DNA from: a virus
IMG/VR virus record: IMGVR_UViG_3300020411_004381
Coordinates: 1-21,922 of that record
Direction: 5' to 3' (one strand)
DNA: 21,922 nucleotides
The position numbers and the translations under genes were made by a program. The notes beneath the pieces were generated by a model that did no database searches, was not told the DNA's origin, and was given only the letters and a program-made list of their open reading frames with translations. How positions within the stretch are numbered: position 1 is the first letter of the stretch; each line of letters opens with the position of its first letter. Of this stretch, positions 1-10,000 are shown piece by piece.

Positions 1-1
1 G

Positions 2-1672
2 CCAACGGTTCATTTGAAATCTGGTACGCACAAAATGGTAATAGACATGGGTGTAGATTCGGCGGACTATACTGATGAAATTATGTACCAGAAGTCTTCT
101 GATTATGGAACACTTATAAATTTTCCTGTAAATATAACAGGAGAGGGATACTCAACTGTTGTTGATATAATGAAAGTATTTAATGATGCTTTGGAAGAGA
201 ATGACGATAGGGCATCTGCATTTGGAAATAATAAGTTCGGATTTATAATTCTTGCTCCAGGAACAACTACGCTTCCTAATGGAAATGCAAACGTGCTTGA
301 TAGAGGAACTGTTTCATTTAGTAACTTCAGAACTAGGCTAAGCAGCATTCAGGTTGAAAACGGACTACTTAATGATGATGATGGAAATAGGTTAAATTGG
401 AATATAAATGTTGATTCTGTTGTGTTTGATAACTCAGAGAAAGAATCATATATCTATGATGATAACGCAGCATTTTTACAGAGACCAAATGAGATAGATG
501 CATTTTCTGATCCTGTAGGAAACATATCGATAACAAATAGTCAGTTTTTTTGCTCAAGTATATTTCTTAATCATGATGCTAATTATTTAAATAACATAAG
601 CATATTAAACAACGCCTTTAGAGGCTCTGGAGACGGAAGAATTGATGTTTCTCAGGATATATTTTTAAGCACCCTGCAGGGAACGCTAACCGGCTGTGAT
701 GGAGCTCCAAAAGAAAATAAAATTAATATTTTTGGAAATATTAATGCAGATCATAATGATGTAAATGTAAATACACAGATAGAGCAAGGTGTTTCATGGA
801 CGGATAGATCTGGTTCAGATATGGTTATAAAGGGAGATTTGACTGTCTGCGGAGGCATATCTATGGGCGGAATAGACTCTGAGGCGATTCAGTGGCCAAT
901 GTACAGAAAGAGGTCATACTTTTTTAATCACAGGCTAGACCCTCAGCTCTTGGATGTTCCGATGATCAACCTTGAAAAAGATAATGTTTGGGTGTGGAAT
1001 AGCCTTCGGGGCTCTGAGCCTTCTTTTGGCTCAGGAGTTGTTTACTTTAATGAAGAAATTAAGACATCTTATGATGATATATTGCCATCAGAGTCAGATT
1101 CAGGTGATCCAATCCACGTAAAGCACCTCTGGCCCGCCGTAGCTGTTTGGGATCCTAGAGACTCGGGTGATTTTATAAATGGAGCAAATGTAGAACTGCC
1201 AATACTAATAACTTTGCCAAGAGGAGAGACGTTGGTACGTGCAGAAATATATAGAAAAAATCAGGACTGGCCTGAGCTTTTGGGGAATACATGTGAAATA
1301 ACTGTAAAGATAAAGAAGTTTTCTGCAGGCCTTCGGACAGCAGAAAGCTGGCTATATAAAGAGCAGCCATATGAAGTTGTCGATTCTGATTCGGTAACTT
1401 TGACAAGGTCAGGATCACTGGGGGGCTCTGGATCTGGAGTAACACTTGTACTATCTGACCATTGGGAGAGGCTTACGTTCGACTTGAATGTTGAAAATGA
1501 TAGCGAGGGGATTTATCTTCATGATAAATATCTAATGACATTTAGCGTAGAATACCCAGACCATCCAGAAGACGCCTCTTATTCCGGCGGGTATCAGATT
1601 TTTTATAAGGCGCATACTGTATCACAAATAAATAGTCTGCAGGGCGCCTTAGGTTTGCACTCAGAGAGCTAG
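2..1672 (+). CDS. Beta-helix tail fibre/spike protein, 5'-truncated by window edge
   Basis: The frame is open from the first full codon, so this is the C-terminal part (556 residues in the window) of a longer protein; the TTG at 14 is not a real start. The first residues (PTVHLKSGTHK, then INFPVNITGEG about 35 residues on) match the entry strand pattern of pectate-lyase-like right-handed beta-helices. Asn/Ile-rich rungs follow (GNISITNSQF, NNISILNNAF, residues about 175-205). At about residues 274-290 a short GDLTVCGGISMGG stretch looks like the linker repeats of trimeric phage fibres. The last 265 residues are beta-rich and probably a terminal jelly-roll-like domain, unassigned. It ends with TAG 17 bp before the next fibre gene, which opens with a similar beta-helix signature. 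Likely role: receptor binding or surface-glycan contact at the virion tail. The beta-helix assignment is by pattern only; no catalytic residues could be assigned. Confidence 0.6.
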   Translation, partial: PTVHLKSGTHKMVIDMGVDSADYTDEIMYQKSSDYGTLINFPVNITGEGYSTVVDIMKVFNDALEENDDRASAFGNNKFGFIILAPGTTTLPNGNANVLDRGTVSFSNFRTRLSSIQVENGLLNDDDGNRLNWNINVDSVVFDNSEKESYIYDDNAAFLQRPNEIDAFSDPVGNISITNSQFFCSSIFLNHDANYLNNISILNNAFRGSGDGRIDVSQDIFLSTLQGTLTGCDGAPKENKINIFGNINADHNDVNVNTQIEQGVSWTDRSGSDMVIKGDLTVCGGISMGGIDSEAIQWPMYRKRSYFFNHRLDPQLLDVPMINLEKDNVWVWNSLRGSEPSFGSGVVYFNEEIKTSYDDILPSESDSGDPIHVKHLWPAVAVWDPRDSGDFINGANVELPILITLPRGETLVRAEIYRKNQDWPELLGNTCEITVKIKKFSAGLRTAESWLYKEQPYEVVDSDSVTLTRSGSLGGSGSGVTLVLSDHWERLTFDLNVENDSEGIYLHDKYLMTFSVEYPDHPEDASYSGGYQIFYKAHTVSQINSLQGALGLHSES

Positions 1673-1689
1673 TTATAGGAAGGCATTAG

Positions 1690-4600
1690 ATGTCAAAGTC
1701 AAAATATCCAAATAAATTAGATACATCAGTAGAGATACCGTTAGTTCGTGATAATATCACAGAGATAGGCTCTGATGTTTTAAACGGACTTAGATCTGCC
1801 ATATTTAATATCGAAAGAGCCTTGGGAATAAATCCTCATGGCTCCTCTGGTGGCACGGTAGCGTCAAGAATCTCTAAGTCTTTGGATGAATCTGGAAACA
1901 TAAAAAAAGAAGCACTTGATAGAGCAAGCGTTCTTTCTGGGCCAATATCAGACGCCGATGTTTCAAAAGTGGCTGCAATTAATGAGTCAAAGCTAAATTT
2001 AAATTTTCCAACTCAGCTTTTACAAGATGAGATATCTATATTAAATTCTCAAATAGATGATATAATAAGAAAAATTGAAGAATTAAACGTAGAGGTTGCC
2101 ACCCATATTCATCCTGACGCAACAAGCAGGCATAATGCAACCGCAATAAATGTTGAATCATATGTTGGAAGCCCAAGTGATATAGCCATAGACTACCTTG
2201 ATCAAGGAGACTTGCAAGAAACCTTGGCAGCAATATATGATAGCCATATAAACTATACAGGACTAGGTATATCAGAAACAAATAACTCCCATTCTGCAGA
2301 ACAAGTGTATTATGATAACGATGATACGAATGGCGTGCTGTCAGACAATGATGTGCAGTCGGCAATAACAAGCTTGTCCATGTTAGGCTCTGCCGGAATA
2401 AGAAACTTTATTTTAAATTTAAGTTCAAACGGCATAGTTAGAACTGGCTCTGTTACAAACGGATATTTGGATAGTGACCTTGGAGAGTTGCTTATAGATG
2501 AGACAACTCTTACATACTCTATTGGATTTGATTCGACTACCATTATTATGTTGCCAGAGCATCCGACTCCATTAAAAAGCATATCTGAGTTTGATGTGCT
2601 AACTATATCTAATGCAATAAACGAGAATGATAATGGTGATTATAGAATAAAGAGCGTTATTACTGGTGGATCAGGGGAAGTTACCAATATAGAGATATAT
2701 GGTATTTTGCATACAGAATCAGAATCGGGAACCCTTGGAAAGGTAACAAGAAATACATATGTTGGGTATAACCAGAACGGGTTTAACTGCGCTGTAAGAC
2801 CAAGGGTTGATAAGACAAATACCCCAGACGTACAGGTTGCAAATCCAAATTCTGCAACAATTATCTCTTCTGGAATCGCACCAGAATCTGTTACTGTAGA
2901 TAATCATGTTTTTTCAATAACTATAGATTCTGGTGAGACATTTGATATAGAAACATATGATGATTCTTCAGGGCAAACGCTTAGTACAATTGTTCATAAG
3001 ATAAACACTCAGTTTTCAGAAATGCACTTAAACTGTCTTGCATACAAAGTTAGAGTAGGAACGTGTTATGAATTAGCTATATCACACAATATTCCAAATT
3101 TTAATGGAGATGTGAAAGATAGAACAATAGAAATAACAGCTCCTAGTTCAAACAGCGGAATAAGCCAGCTCGGTTTTTCGAACTTTACCGATACAGTTTA
3201 TTATGGGGCTACATCAAATGCATTTCATATTAATGGCTATATTCATACGGAATTTGGCAGAATACAGGCTTTAAGCTCAGATCAGCTTACGTTGACAATT
3301 GGGACAACAAGGTTGGCGTTTTCTTCGGCAGAAGAGGCAAGCCAATATGATATAAGAAGGGGAGACTTGCTGGTGGTAAGCGGATCAACTGAGTCGTCAG
3401 ATGATGGTACATATAGAATTCGTGATGTATCCTCTGAGGCTCTATATGTTGATGACGACTCTGTTGCGTTCACAGGCACTCTGCTATCAGATACATCAGT
3501 GGTATACATAATAAGATGCACAATACCTGTCGGAGAAATGACTTTTTCTGAAGCCGTACTTCCCGATGGCTCAATAATATTTGATGGATTTGTTGATGAG
3601 GATAAAAATGTATTCTTTAAAAAGAGAATGGAAGTTAATGGAGATATTGTAACGTCAGATTTTGTTCTCGGAGTTATTGATGTATCTAGAAACTTTATAA
3701 AAGCTGGACAGACAGCAACGCTTACTGTTAGCGATGTAGATAGTACAATTTCCTTAGAAGACCCACTTGGTGTAGTTGGAGAGAGTGTATATGTTGGAGC
3801 AAGTGGTCAATATAAGGTATACTCTTCTGACAAGCTATCATATGTGGTTGTTCAAGTTCACATGACGGCTAAGCCTGCCACAACAATATCGGTAACCCTA
3901 CATGGTTTTGATGAGATATCCAGTGGAGCACTATGGCTCTGCAGAGGTATGTTCTCCAATTCATTGGGTTATGTAATTGGGCACACGGATGGTGACCAAT
4001 GGGTTCCGTCTATAATAGACAAGAGAACAACCGGAACTGTTGATAATACAATTATAAGTGAAAATATATTAGAGAGATACATTCAGGGTCCAAGAAATGA
4101 GCTTAGGGGGTCTGGAGTTATACAGGGCTTAAGCGTTTCAAACCACCAACTCATAACGGAACTTCTAGATGACGGAGTTACAACTGATTATTACCATACC
4201 GTAGACATTTCCGCTGGAGTTGCAGTTGTTAATGGAGTAAGAATTGAGTTTATAGGTGTAAATGAGTTTAGGATCAACTTAGATCATGCTGATGATTTTT
4301 ATATATCAATAGACCCTTACGGGTGTATACATGCTGCAAAGGAAGATTTAACGTTAGCACATTCATATCCATTTATAGACACAGAGCTTACGGTTTTGGC
4401 GCATATAGACGCCTCTGAAACTTATGTGACGGACCTTAGATTGTTTGTAGATCACCTTGATTACAAATATCTTGGAGATATTACAGTATCGAATGATCAG
4501 AGATTCGGCCACTTTACATCTATCCATAAGGCTTTGGAATATGCAAAAATGTTTTCAAAAATATTTCCAGATACGGGCGTTCCCAGCATCTTTGTAAAAG

Positions 4601-5331
4601 AAGGAGAGTATCTTATAGAAGATACAATTTATATTGATTTTGATGTTGCGATAAGGGGTGTTGGATCTGGAACTATATTTAAGAGGAGCGGAAGTCTGCT
4701 TGAGGGCGCCGGTAGTGCGCCATATATGAATGCAGTATTCTCTATTGGCTCCATACCCGAGTCGCCCTTTGTGACTACGTCATACGGCTCTTCTAGCCAC
4801 ATAGTTAGTGGCGTAACTCTTGAGAATTTTGTTTACAAGGCAGTAGAATCTGGTGATTGGAAATATGATGGAATGTATACGGTTATCTCTTTGCAACAAG
4901 AGACTGATGTTTCGCCAATAAGTTGTTTTAGATTTAGTAATATAGAGTTTCAAGGAGACGAGAGTGTTTATGGCGACCAGGCCGAAAGTGGGAATCAAGG
5001 TTACAATGCTACCGCTGCGACTGACGGACCTCATGAGTTAGCACTGCATGTTGGCAGGATAGAGGCGATGAGGTTTGGGAATATAATATTTACAAATAAC
5101 TTTATTAACTCAATGGGATATGGAAACGGGTCTGTTTATCTTGATGGAGGCAATCACTTTTCAAACATAATAATTACAAATAACATTTCAGTAAATGTAT
5201 ATAAATATAACGCTGAAGATTCTGGAAATAATCATGGCATAGTATCTTCTTTTTCAATTTCACACCCCTCAGAAAGCCCCAATACGTTTGAAGGATTTAT
5301 AGAGGCTAACAATACATCAGATGACCAATAG
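1690..5331 (+). CDS. Large tail fibre/tailspike with C-terminal pectate-lyase-like beta-helix
   Basis: A 1213-aa protein. The start is ATG 1690, with SD AGGAAGG at 1677-1683, 6 nt away. The N-terminal 120 residues are helical and may anchor the fibre. A short coiled coil follows (about residues 115-137, LLQDEISILNSQIDDIIRKI), then His-rich linkers (HIHPDATSRHN, NNSHSAEQVYY) like those in many phage fibres. Residues about 240-600 are beta-rich and contain two copies of a small module with the pattern GDxLxxSxxxxxxDGxYRI+xV (about 298-325 and 556-585). Residues about 928-1213 show the pectate-lyase-3-type signature: FTSIHKALEYA, then SIFVKEGEYLIEDTIYI and AIRGVGSGTIF, then Asn-rich rungs (FGNIIFTNNF, FSNIIITNNI). 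Likely role: adsorption fibre or tailspike, perhaps trimeric. The beta-helix sits at the extreme C-terminus with almost no cap domain, unlike the upstream fibre. Enzymatic activity cannot be judged from the sequence. Confidence 0.72.
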   Translation: MSKSKYPNKLDTSVEIPLVRDNITEIGSDVLNGLRSAIFNIERALGINPHGSSGGTVASRISKSLDESGNIKKEALDRASVLSGPISDADVSKVAAINESKLNLNFPTQLLQDEISILNSQIDDIIRKIEELNVEVATHIHPDATSRHNATAINVESYVGSPSDIAIDYLDQGDLQETLAAIYDSHINYTGLGISETNNSHSAEQVYYDNDDTNGVLSDNDVQSAITSLSMLGSAGIRNFILNLSSNGIVRTGSVTNGYLDSDLGELLIDETTLTYSIGFDSTTIIMLPEHPTPLKSISEFDVLTISNAINENDNGDYRIKSVITGGSGEVTNIEIYGILHTESESGTLGKVTRNTYVGYNQNGFNCAVRPRVDKTNTPDVQVANPNSATIISSGIAPESVTVDNHVFSITIDSGETFDIETYDDSSGQTLSTIVHKINTQFSEMHLNCLAYKVRVGTCYELAISHNIPNFNGDVKDRTIEITAPSSNSGISQLGFSNFTDTVYYGATSNAFHINGYIHTEFGRIQALSSDQLTLTIGTTRLAFSSAEEASQYDIRRGDLLVVSGSTESSDDGTYRIRDVSSEALYVDDDSVAFTGTLLSDTSVVYIIRCTIPVGEMTFSEAVLPDGSIIFDGFVDEDKNVFFKKRMEVNGDIVTSDFVLGVIDVSRNFIKAGQTATLTVSDVDSTISLEDPLGVVGESVYVGASGQYKVYSSDKLSYVVVQVHMTAKPATTISVTLHGFDEISSGALWLCRGMFSNSLGYVIGHTDGDQWVPSIIDKRTTGTVDNTIISENILERYIQGPRNELRGSGVIQGLSVSNHQLITELLDDGVTTDYYHTVDISAGVAVVNGVRIEFIGVNEFRINLDHADDFYISIDPYGCIHAAKEDLTLAHSYPFIDTELTVLAHIDASETYVTDLRLFVDHLDYKYLGDITVSNDQRFGHFTSIHKALEYAKMFSKIFPDTGVPSIFVKEGEYLIEDTIYIDFDVAIRGVGSGTIFKRSGSLLEGAGSAPYMNAVFSIGSIPESPFVTTSYGSSSHIVSGVTLENFVYKAVESGDWKYDGMYTVISLQQETDVSPISCFRFSNIEFQGDESVYGDQAESGNQGYNATAATDGPHELALHVGRIEAMRFGNIIFTNNFINSMGYGNGSVYLDGGNHFSNIIITNNISVNVYKYNAEDSGNNHGIVSSFSISHPSESPNTFEGFIEANNTSDDQ

Positions 5332-5339
5332 GAGGTCAA

Positions 5340-5825
5340 ATGTCAGATAACAGGGCAGAATCGGCAATAGATATAATCTTTAATCTATCAAGCCAAATTG
5401 AGCTTTTGGATAAAAAGCTAACAATCATTGATTCAAATCTAAAGTTATTAAACAATAAGGTTTCAAAATTATCAAAGCAAAATAACACTAGACCCTTGGC
5501 ATTAAATATAGAAAGAGACTTCCAGGAGGGCGCCGAAAATGTAATTGTAGATGGAGAGCCTTCTGAGAAAAAGTTGGTTCTTGGCAATATATCAGTATTT
5601 GGGCACATAATAGATGGAGATAGAAAGCCAATGAGCGATGTATTTGTTACGCTTTATGATTCAAATAATAAATTAGTAAAGGATCTTTCGTCAAATAAGG
5701 ATGGTTATTGGTCAGTAAGGTTGCCACCAGGAAAATATTCTGTAAAGTATGAGATAGAGGGTTACAAAGATATAAAGAGAGCTATTGAGTTGAAAGCAGA
5801 AATGAAAAATTATGAGGTAAAATAA
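5340..5825 (+). CDS. Coiled coil plus carboxypeptidase-regulatory-like domain virion protein
   Basis: A 161-aa protein. The start ATG 5340 is preceded by a full AGGAGGT SD (5330-5336), which overlaps the stop codon of the upstream fibre gene (TAGGAGGT), so translation is probably coupled. Residues about 10-48 form a heptad-like helix (LSSQIELLDKKLTIIDSNLK, then LLNNKVSKLSKQ), a likely trimeric or dimeric coiled coil. Residues about 80-161 match the carboxypeptidase-regulatory/transthyretin-like beta-sandwich: GHIIDGDRKPMSDVFVTLYD, then DGYWSVRLPPGKYSVKYEIEGY. The DGxWxxxLPPGxYxVxxxxxGY strand-turn is the diagnostic part. In phages such Ig-like folds are usually accessory surface domains on neck, fibre or capsid proteins. 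No signal peptide or membrane segment is seen. The role is inferred: a small fibre, whisker or fibre-attachment protein. The stop TAA overlaps the next ATG by one base. Confidence 0.6.
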   Translation: MSDNRAESAIDIIFNLSSQIELLDKKLTIIDSNLKLLNNKVSKLSKQNNTRPLALNIERDFQEGAENVIVDGEPSEKKLVLGNISVFGHIIDGDRKPMSDVFVTLYDSNNKLVKDLSSNKDGYWSVRLPPGKYSVKYEIEGYKDIKRAIELKAEMKNYEVK

Positions 5826-6163
5826 TGTTTTCTTTAAAAATATTTAATAAAAAAGATAATAGGTCGAGAAGCTTCAATAAGACAATTGAAACAATCCTTG
5901 GAATATTAAACTCAAAATTAAACAAACCAACCAAAGTTGTTTCTGATAAAAACTGTATAGAGGTTACGTTTGGCTCATCAGAATGGCCTATTAATGATGG
6001 GATAGTAACAGAGCTTGTTATTAAAAAAACATTATTTATTAATAATAGTGATTTAGAAGATAGAGGCAAACTTGACGCTTATATATCTGAAATAAGAAGT
6101 TTTTGTGATGGTGCAACAAGCATAGAAAACGTTGAATATCTTCCTTTGCATTTTAGAGATTAA
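5825..6163 (+). CDS. Hypothetical 112-aa protein in fibre-to-tail junction
   Basis: Not recognised. It starts at ATG 5825, one base overlapping the upstream stop (TAATG), with GAGGT at 5814-5818 as SD. This is good evidence that it is translated together with the preceding gene. The N-terminus is basic (FNKKDNRSRSFNK). The rest alternates predicted helix and strands (IEVTFGSSEW; VTELVIKKTLFI) with an acidic helix near the end (DLEDRGKLDAYISEIRSFCD). There is no transmembrane segment, signal peptide or catalytic motif. A size near 110 aa and the place before the tail terminator would suit a neck, tail-completion or fibre-assembly helper, but that is only context. The codon use (ATA, AGA, TTA) is like its neighbours. 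Confidence 0.6.
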   Translation: MFSLKIFNKKDNRSRSFNKTIETILGILNSKLNKPTKVVSDKNCIEVTFGSSEWPINDGIVTELVIKKTLFINNSDLEDRGKLDAYISEIRSFCDGATSIENVEYLPLHFRD

Positions 6164-6183
6164 GCCTTATATAGGGGTAATTA

Positions 6184-6990
6184 ATGTCAGATATTCAAAA
6201 TTTACCAGGAACGGGTATTCGTGGTGAGCATAGAGTTTACTCTGACTTCTTTTCTGACAATAATATTATTCAGCAAACAGCAATTGTTGCTCCAAAAAGC
6301 CTTCTTATAGATGGACTGAGAAGTGTTTTCAAAAATGATAATATATTTACATATCGCGCAGATGAATATGGTTATCCGCTAACTGTAGATTTAACAGGCG
6401 GAGACATAGATTCTGAAGATACTACTAAGATTTTGATATCAGACGCATACAGGTATGATGTCAAATTTTTTCCCGCTATAATAATAAAATCATCCGGAGG
6501 AAGCTATAAGCCGCTTTCTTTTAATCAAAATATGACCTATAAATATAGGCGAGAGACGGTAACTGATGAGTATGGTGCCACAAAGATTATTAGCACACCA
6601 ACTCATCGTGTTTATTCCGGGCTATGGGATATGAATTTTGAAGTTGGTATATATTCTGAGAGCTATTCAGAGTTGGAAGAGCTTGTTGATATAGTGTCAA
6701 TAGCTCTTCAATATACTCTTTGGAATGATCTAAGAGAGAATGGGTTATTTATAAAAAGATTAAATATTGGAGCTGAATCTGCAGAGCCATATGCTAATGA
6801 CTATATATATAGTCAGAATGTAACAATCAATACTCATAGCGAGTGGAGGGTTGAGATTCCGTTGGATAATGTAATAGAAAAATTGGTGTTTTATTTCGAT
6901 TCAGTAATGCATCCTATACCGGGACAAAAAGATGAAGCAGACGTACTTAGTTTGAATTACAATGACATATTACAGTTATCAGAAATTTAG
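6184..6990 (+). CDS. Probable tail terminator / tail completion protein
   Basis: A 268-aa protein. ATG 6184 is preceded by AGGGG at 6173-6177. It lies directly upstream of the sheath gene, where contractile phages usually keep the tail terminator or completion protein. Residues about 140-215 fit that family's pattern: a strand (WDMNFEVGIYSESYSELEEL) followed by a long helix (VDIVSIALQYTLWNDLRENG) and a return strand. This is the 'measure, then split into windows' layout of gpU/gp15-like terminators. The C-terminal half holds a second pair of strands (SEWRVEIPLDNVIEKLVFYF). Expected role: a ring that caps the finished tube and joins it to the head. At 268 aa it is longer than many terminators (130-200 aa), in line with the enlarged neighbours. 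The assignment rests on context and fold pattern, not on a recognised motif; a neck or baseplate role is possible. Confidence 0.45.
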   Translation: MSDIQNLPGTGIRGEHRVYSDFFSDNNIIQQTAIVAPKSLLIDGLRSVFKNDNIFTYRADEYGYPLTVDLTGGDIDSEDTTKILISDAYRYDVKFFPAIIIKSSGGSYKPLSFNQNMTYKYRRETVTDEYGATKIISTPTHRVYSGLWDMNFEVGIYSESYSELEELVDIVSIALQYTLWNDLRENGLFIKRLNIGAESAEPYANDYIYSQNVTINTHSEWRVEIPLDNVIEKLVFYFDSVMHPIPGQKDEADVLSLNYNDILQLSEI

Positions 6991-7063
6991 AAAATGATTT
7001 TAAAAAACAAACTACTAATAATAATAACTCAAATGAGTTTTGTATTGAATCGGAGGATGATAG
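6991..7063 (+). promoter_or_regulatory. Leader of sheath gene: short dyad and strong ribosome binding site
   Basis: This 73-nt gap is among the longer ones in the window. It holds an AT-rich tract and a short dyad, AACTCA-AA-TGAGTT (7026-7039), followed by TT. It then has a strong SD, CGGAGGA (7051-7057), 6 nt before the sheath ATG at 7064. The dyad is too weak to call a terminator. It may be a 5'-end stabiliser or may be chance in AT-rich DNA. No convincing sigma70-type -35/-10 pair is present. Confidence 0.3.
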
Positions 7064-10000
7064 ATGCCTAATATACCAGGAATATCAGGATACACACAGC
7101 CCGGTGTTTTTGCTAGGGATCGTGTTGTGTCAAGAGGAGTTTCGATCCCTGGAGGGATACGAATCGCATGCATTATGGGAGAGGGGCTTCGAGAGGAGCT
7201 TGTTGTCGTAAGTGCAGCAGGATCTGGCGCTGATGGAGATGCCACAGTTAGCCCAACAGGAAGTGGTGACGGAAGATATTTTAGCTTAAATCGCGCTCCG
7301 GTTGTAAGCGGAAGAACTGAGCTTTATCTTAACGGCTCTCGCCTTTATGGCCAAGAGTCTTCAACCAGAACAAATGGTTCGTGGGACTCTGATGGCTTTT
7401 CTGGAGAGTTTGATTTCAGGCTTGATGTTTCAAACGGAGCAATAGAGCTTCAAGGCGCTTCGATAGGCGACCAAGATGGATTTATGTATTCTGCATCACC
7501 CATGAATACAGGTGATACAATAATTTTATCTGGAGAATGCGGAACTTCTGATCTTATATCGGTTGTTGACTCTAGTGCCCCAGAGGAGCGTTGGACGGTT
7601 AGATGTGTTGGCGTTGCTAGAGACTCAAATGGTGACGCAATTCCTGGAAGAGGAACCTTTACCGTTACCGGATCATCATCTGGAATGCTAAGAGATGAAA
7701 GCGGATCCCCATATCTTTGGGACAGCGGAACTATTGACTCCCCATCGGGAGGCTTGTCCGGATCTTCTTCTCCTACGCAAGGTGTTGTTGTTGCACAAGG
7801 TAACTCGGCATCTTCAGATGGGTATGGGGATTCAGATGATTTTTATCAAGATGGAACTCCGGTAGTAAGAACTCCTGGAGATGACTCAACTGATGAGTTT
7901 GATATTCCAGGCAATATATTGGCAGCAGGCCAAGTCATGTCCGGAGACTATTTAGTGGTTGATGGGGGAAATCCTGAGGAGATATCCGATATATCTTATG
8001 ATTCTGTACTTGATATAACAACAATTACGGTTGAAAATGCGGCATTAGATGCGACCGGCATTGCTACTCCATGGGCTATCTATGCTACAAATATGTTGAT
8101 TGATGATCCATCAGAAATTCATAATCATTTAGATGGGACCATAGAGTCAGGTAATGAGGGTAGCTTTGCAAGCTCAGATGTTGGCAAGGTAGTGGTTGTT
8201 TGTGGCGGCGAAGCTACTGGAAAATACTATATTACTGCCGTAAACTCTTCAAGAAGAGTTAGGCTTGCATCATTTGATGATGCGAGTATAGGGCTTCCAT
8301 CAGCTGATGCCGAGGTTGCCGGAACTACTACATCAGGAGGTTTGATTGAAGGCGGTGGATCTACACGGTTTTGCGTTCTTCAAACAAATGGGGTTCTTCT
8401 TTTTGGAATTCAGGCCCAAAGCATAGCGTCAGAGGTTGGAGATAAATTTTACATAGATGTTAAATCGAGAACCCTTAGCCTTGGAGACACCCTTGAGGCA
8501 AGATATATCTACGAGTTGGACCTTGAGGACCCTGAGTACTTCACGTCCGCACAGGGTCTTATGAATAAGCATGGTACGCCAAGCTTAACAAACACACTTT
8601 CTCTTGGTGCACAGATGGCGTTTGAGAATGGTGCACCTGCAATTTTGGCATTACAATGTAAGCCTCCTCTTCCGCGAAGAACATCTTCTTATATTTTAGC
8701 AGAAGCTAATGATGGCGTTGGTGGCTTCAGTGGTGGCAGTGAGATTGATGATTTATATTTTCCAATACCGCGTCCAGTCACAGGTCTTCTTGAGGGCCGT
8801 CCAGATATGGATACTCAAGTAAATATAATGATAATAAGAAATGGCTCTGAAACACAAATCTTTCCAAACAAGGTTGGCTTTTATAACTCACAGTATGAAA
8901 ATGGAACCGGGCAAACATCTTTTATTACAGGGCTTGATACTGCATACTCATATACGATAGTGAATACAGAAAGGGACGTTTTGGGCTCGGGCGAGTCAGG
9001 AAGCATATCGTCATCATCCGATGAGTTTTCAACTGCAGAGTTTGATTTTGATGGAGAAGATATAAATCCTGGAGAAGCAAGGATAGTGATTCAATCTTTG
9101 ACGAATGCCGCAGGCACTGTGCTAACCACTGTTGAAGATATATCAACATACTTATTTGGAGCAGATGCAGCAGCTGAGCCGGCAGAACTTTTTGTACAAA
9201 GAATATCTGATGATAATACAGTCGAAGTAACTTCCTTAGGTGGGCGTACAATAGAGGCAGGCCATGACGCAACAGATGTGCAATTCTATATTTACAATGA
9301 GAATTCTACCGGTGGAAATGCTGCATTGATGCTAAATAGGGACTTGGTTGATAATCAAATATTGCAACAAGGAGATGGAATCAGAATATCATATATAGAT
9401 GAAAGAGATGCTGATTATTTTGATGTAAACTGGTTTAGCGCATTTGAAAGGCTTGAGGCTGCAGATGCGCAAATGATTGTTCCATTGCCAACACAAAATA
9501 GATTTGGAATATTTAGAGCTGCCGTAAATCATTGTGAGACAATGAGCACTATTGCGATACAAAAAGAGAGAATGGCTCTTTTTGGCGCACAAAGAGGTGT
9601 GACGGCAGAGGCTCTAGTAGGTATAGAAGAACTGGCGGTTGAGGATATAGGGGTTATTGAGGGAGTACAGGGCGATGACCCAGAAGAAGTTCTTGATGGA
9701 AACATTGAAGATCTTGTTAATCTTAAGCTTAATGATAACTACACTAGCAATAGGGCAATATACTTCTTTCCAGATGAGATAGTAAGAAATGTTAATGGGA
9801 CAAATACCTTTATAGATGGTTTTTACATGGCAGCATGCGCGTCTGGTTGGCTATCTGCTAGGCAAAATGTAGCTATACCATTAACTTATAAGAAACTAAG
9901 CGGATTTTCTATCCTTAGAGATAAGGTATTTACAAAAACAATGCAGAATTCAATTGGTTCAGTTGGAGCAACTCTTGTTACACCAGTAACTGGTGGAGGC

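Noticed and set aside
14-16. TTG start for the first gene
   Set aside because: The frame is open to the window edge, there is no room for an SD, and residues before it continue the beta-helix pattern; the gene is truncated, not short.
6538-6545. TATAAATA, like a T4-type late promoter
   Set aside because: It lies within the coding sequence of the probable terminator gene; similar boxes occur by chance elsewhere in this AT-rich DNA and none stands in a consistent place upstream of genes.
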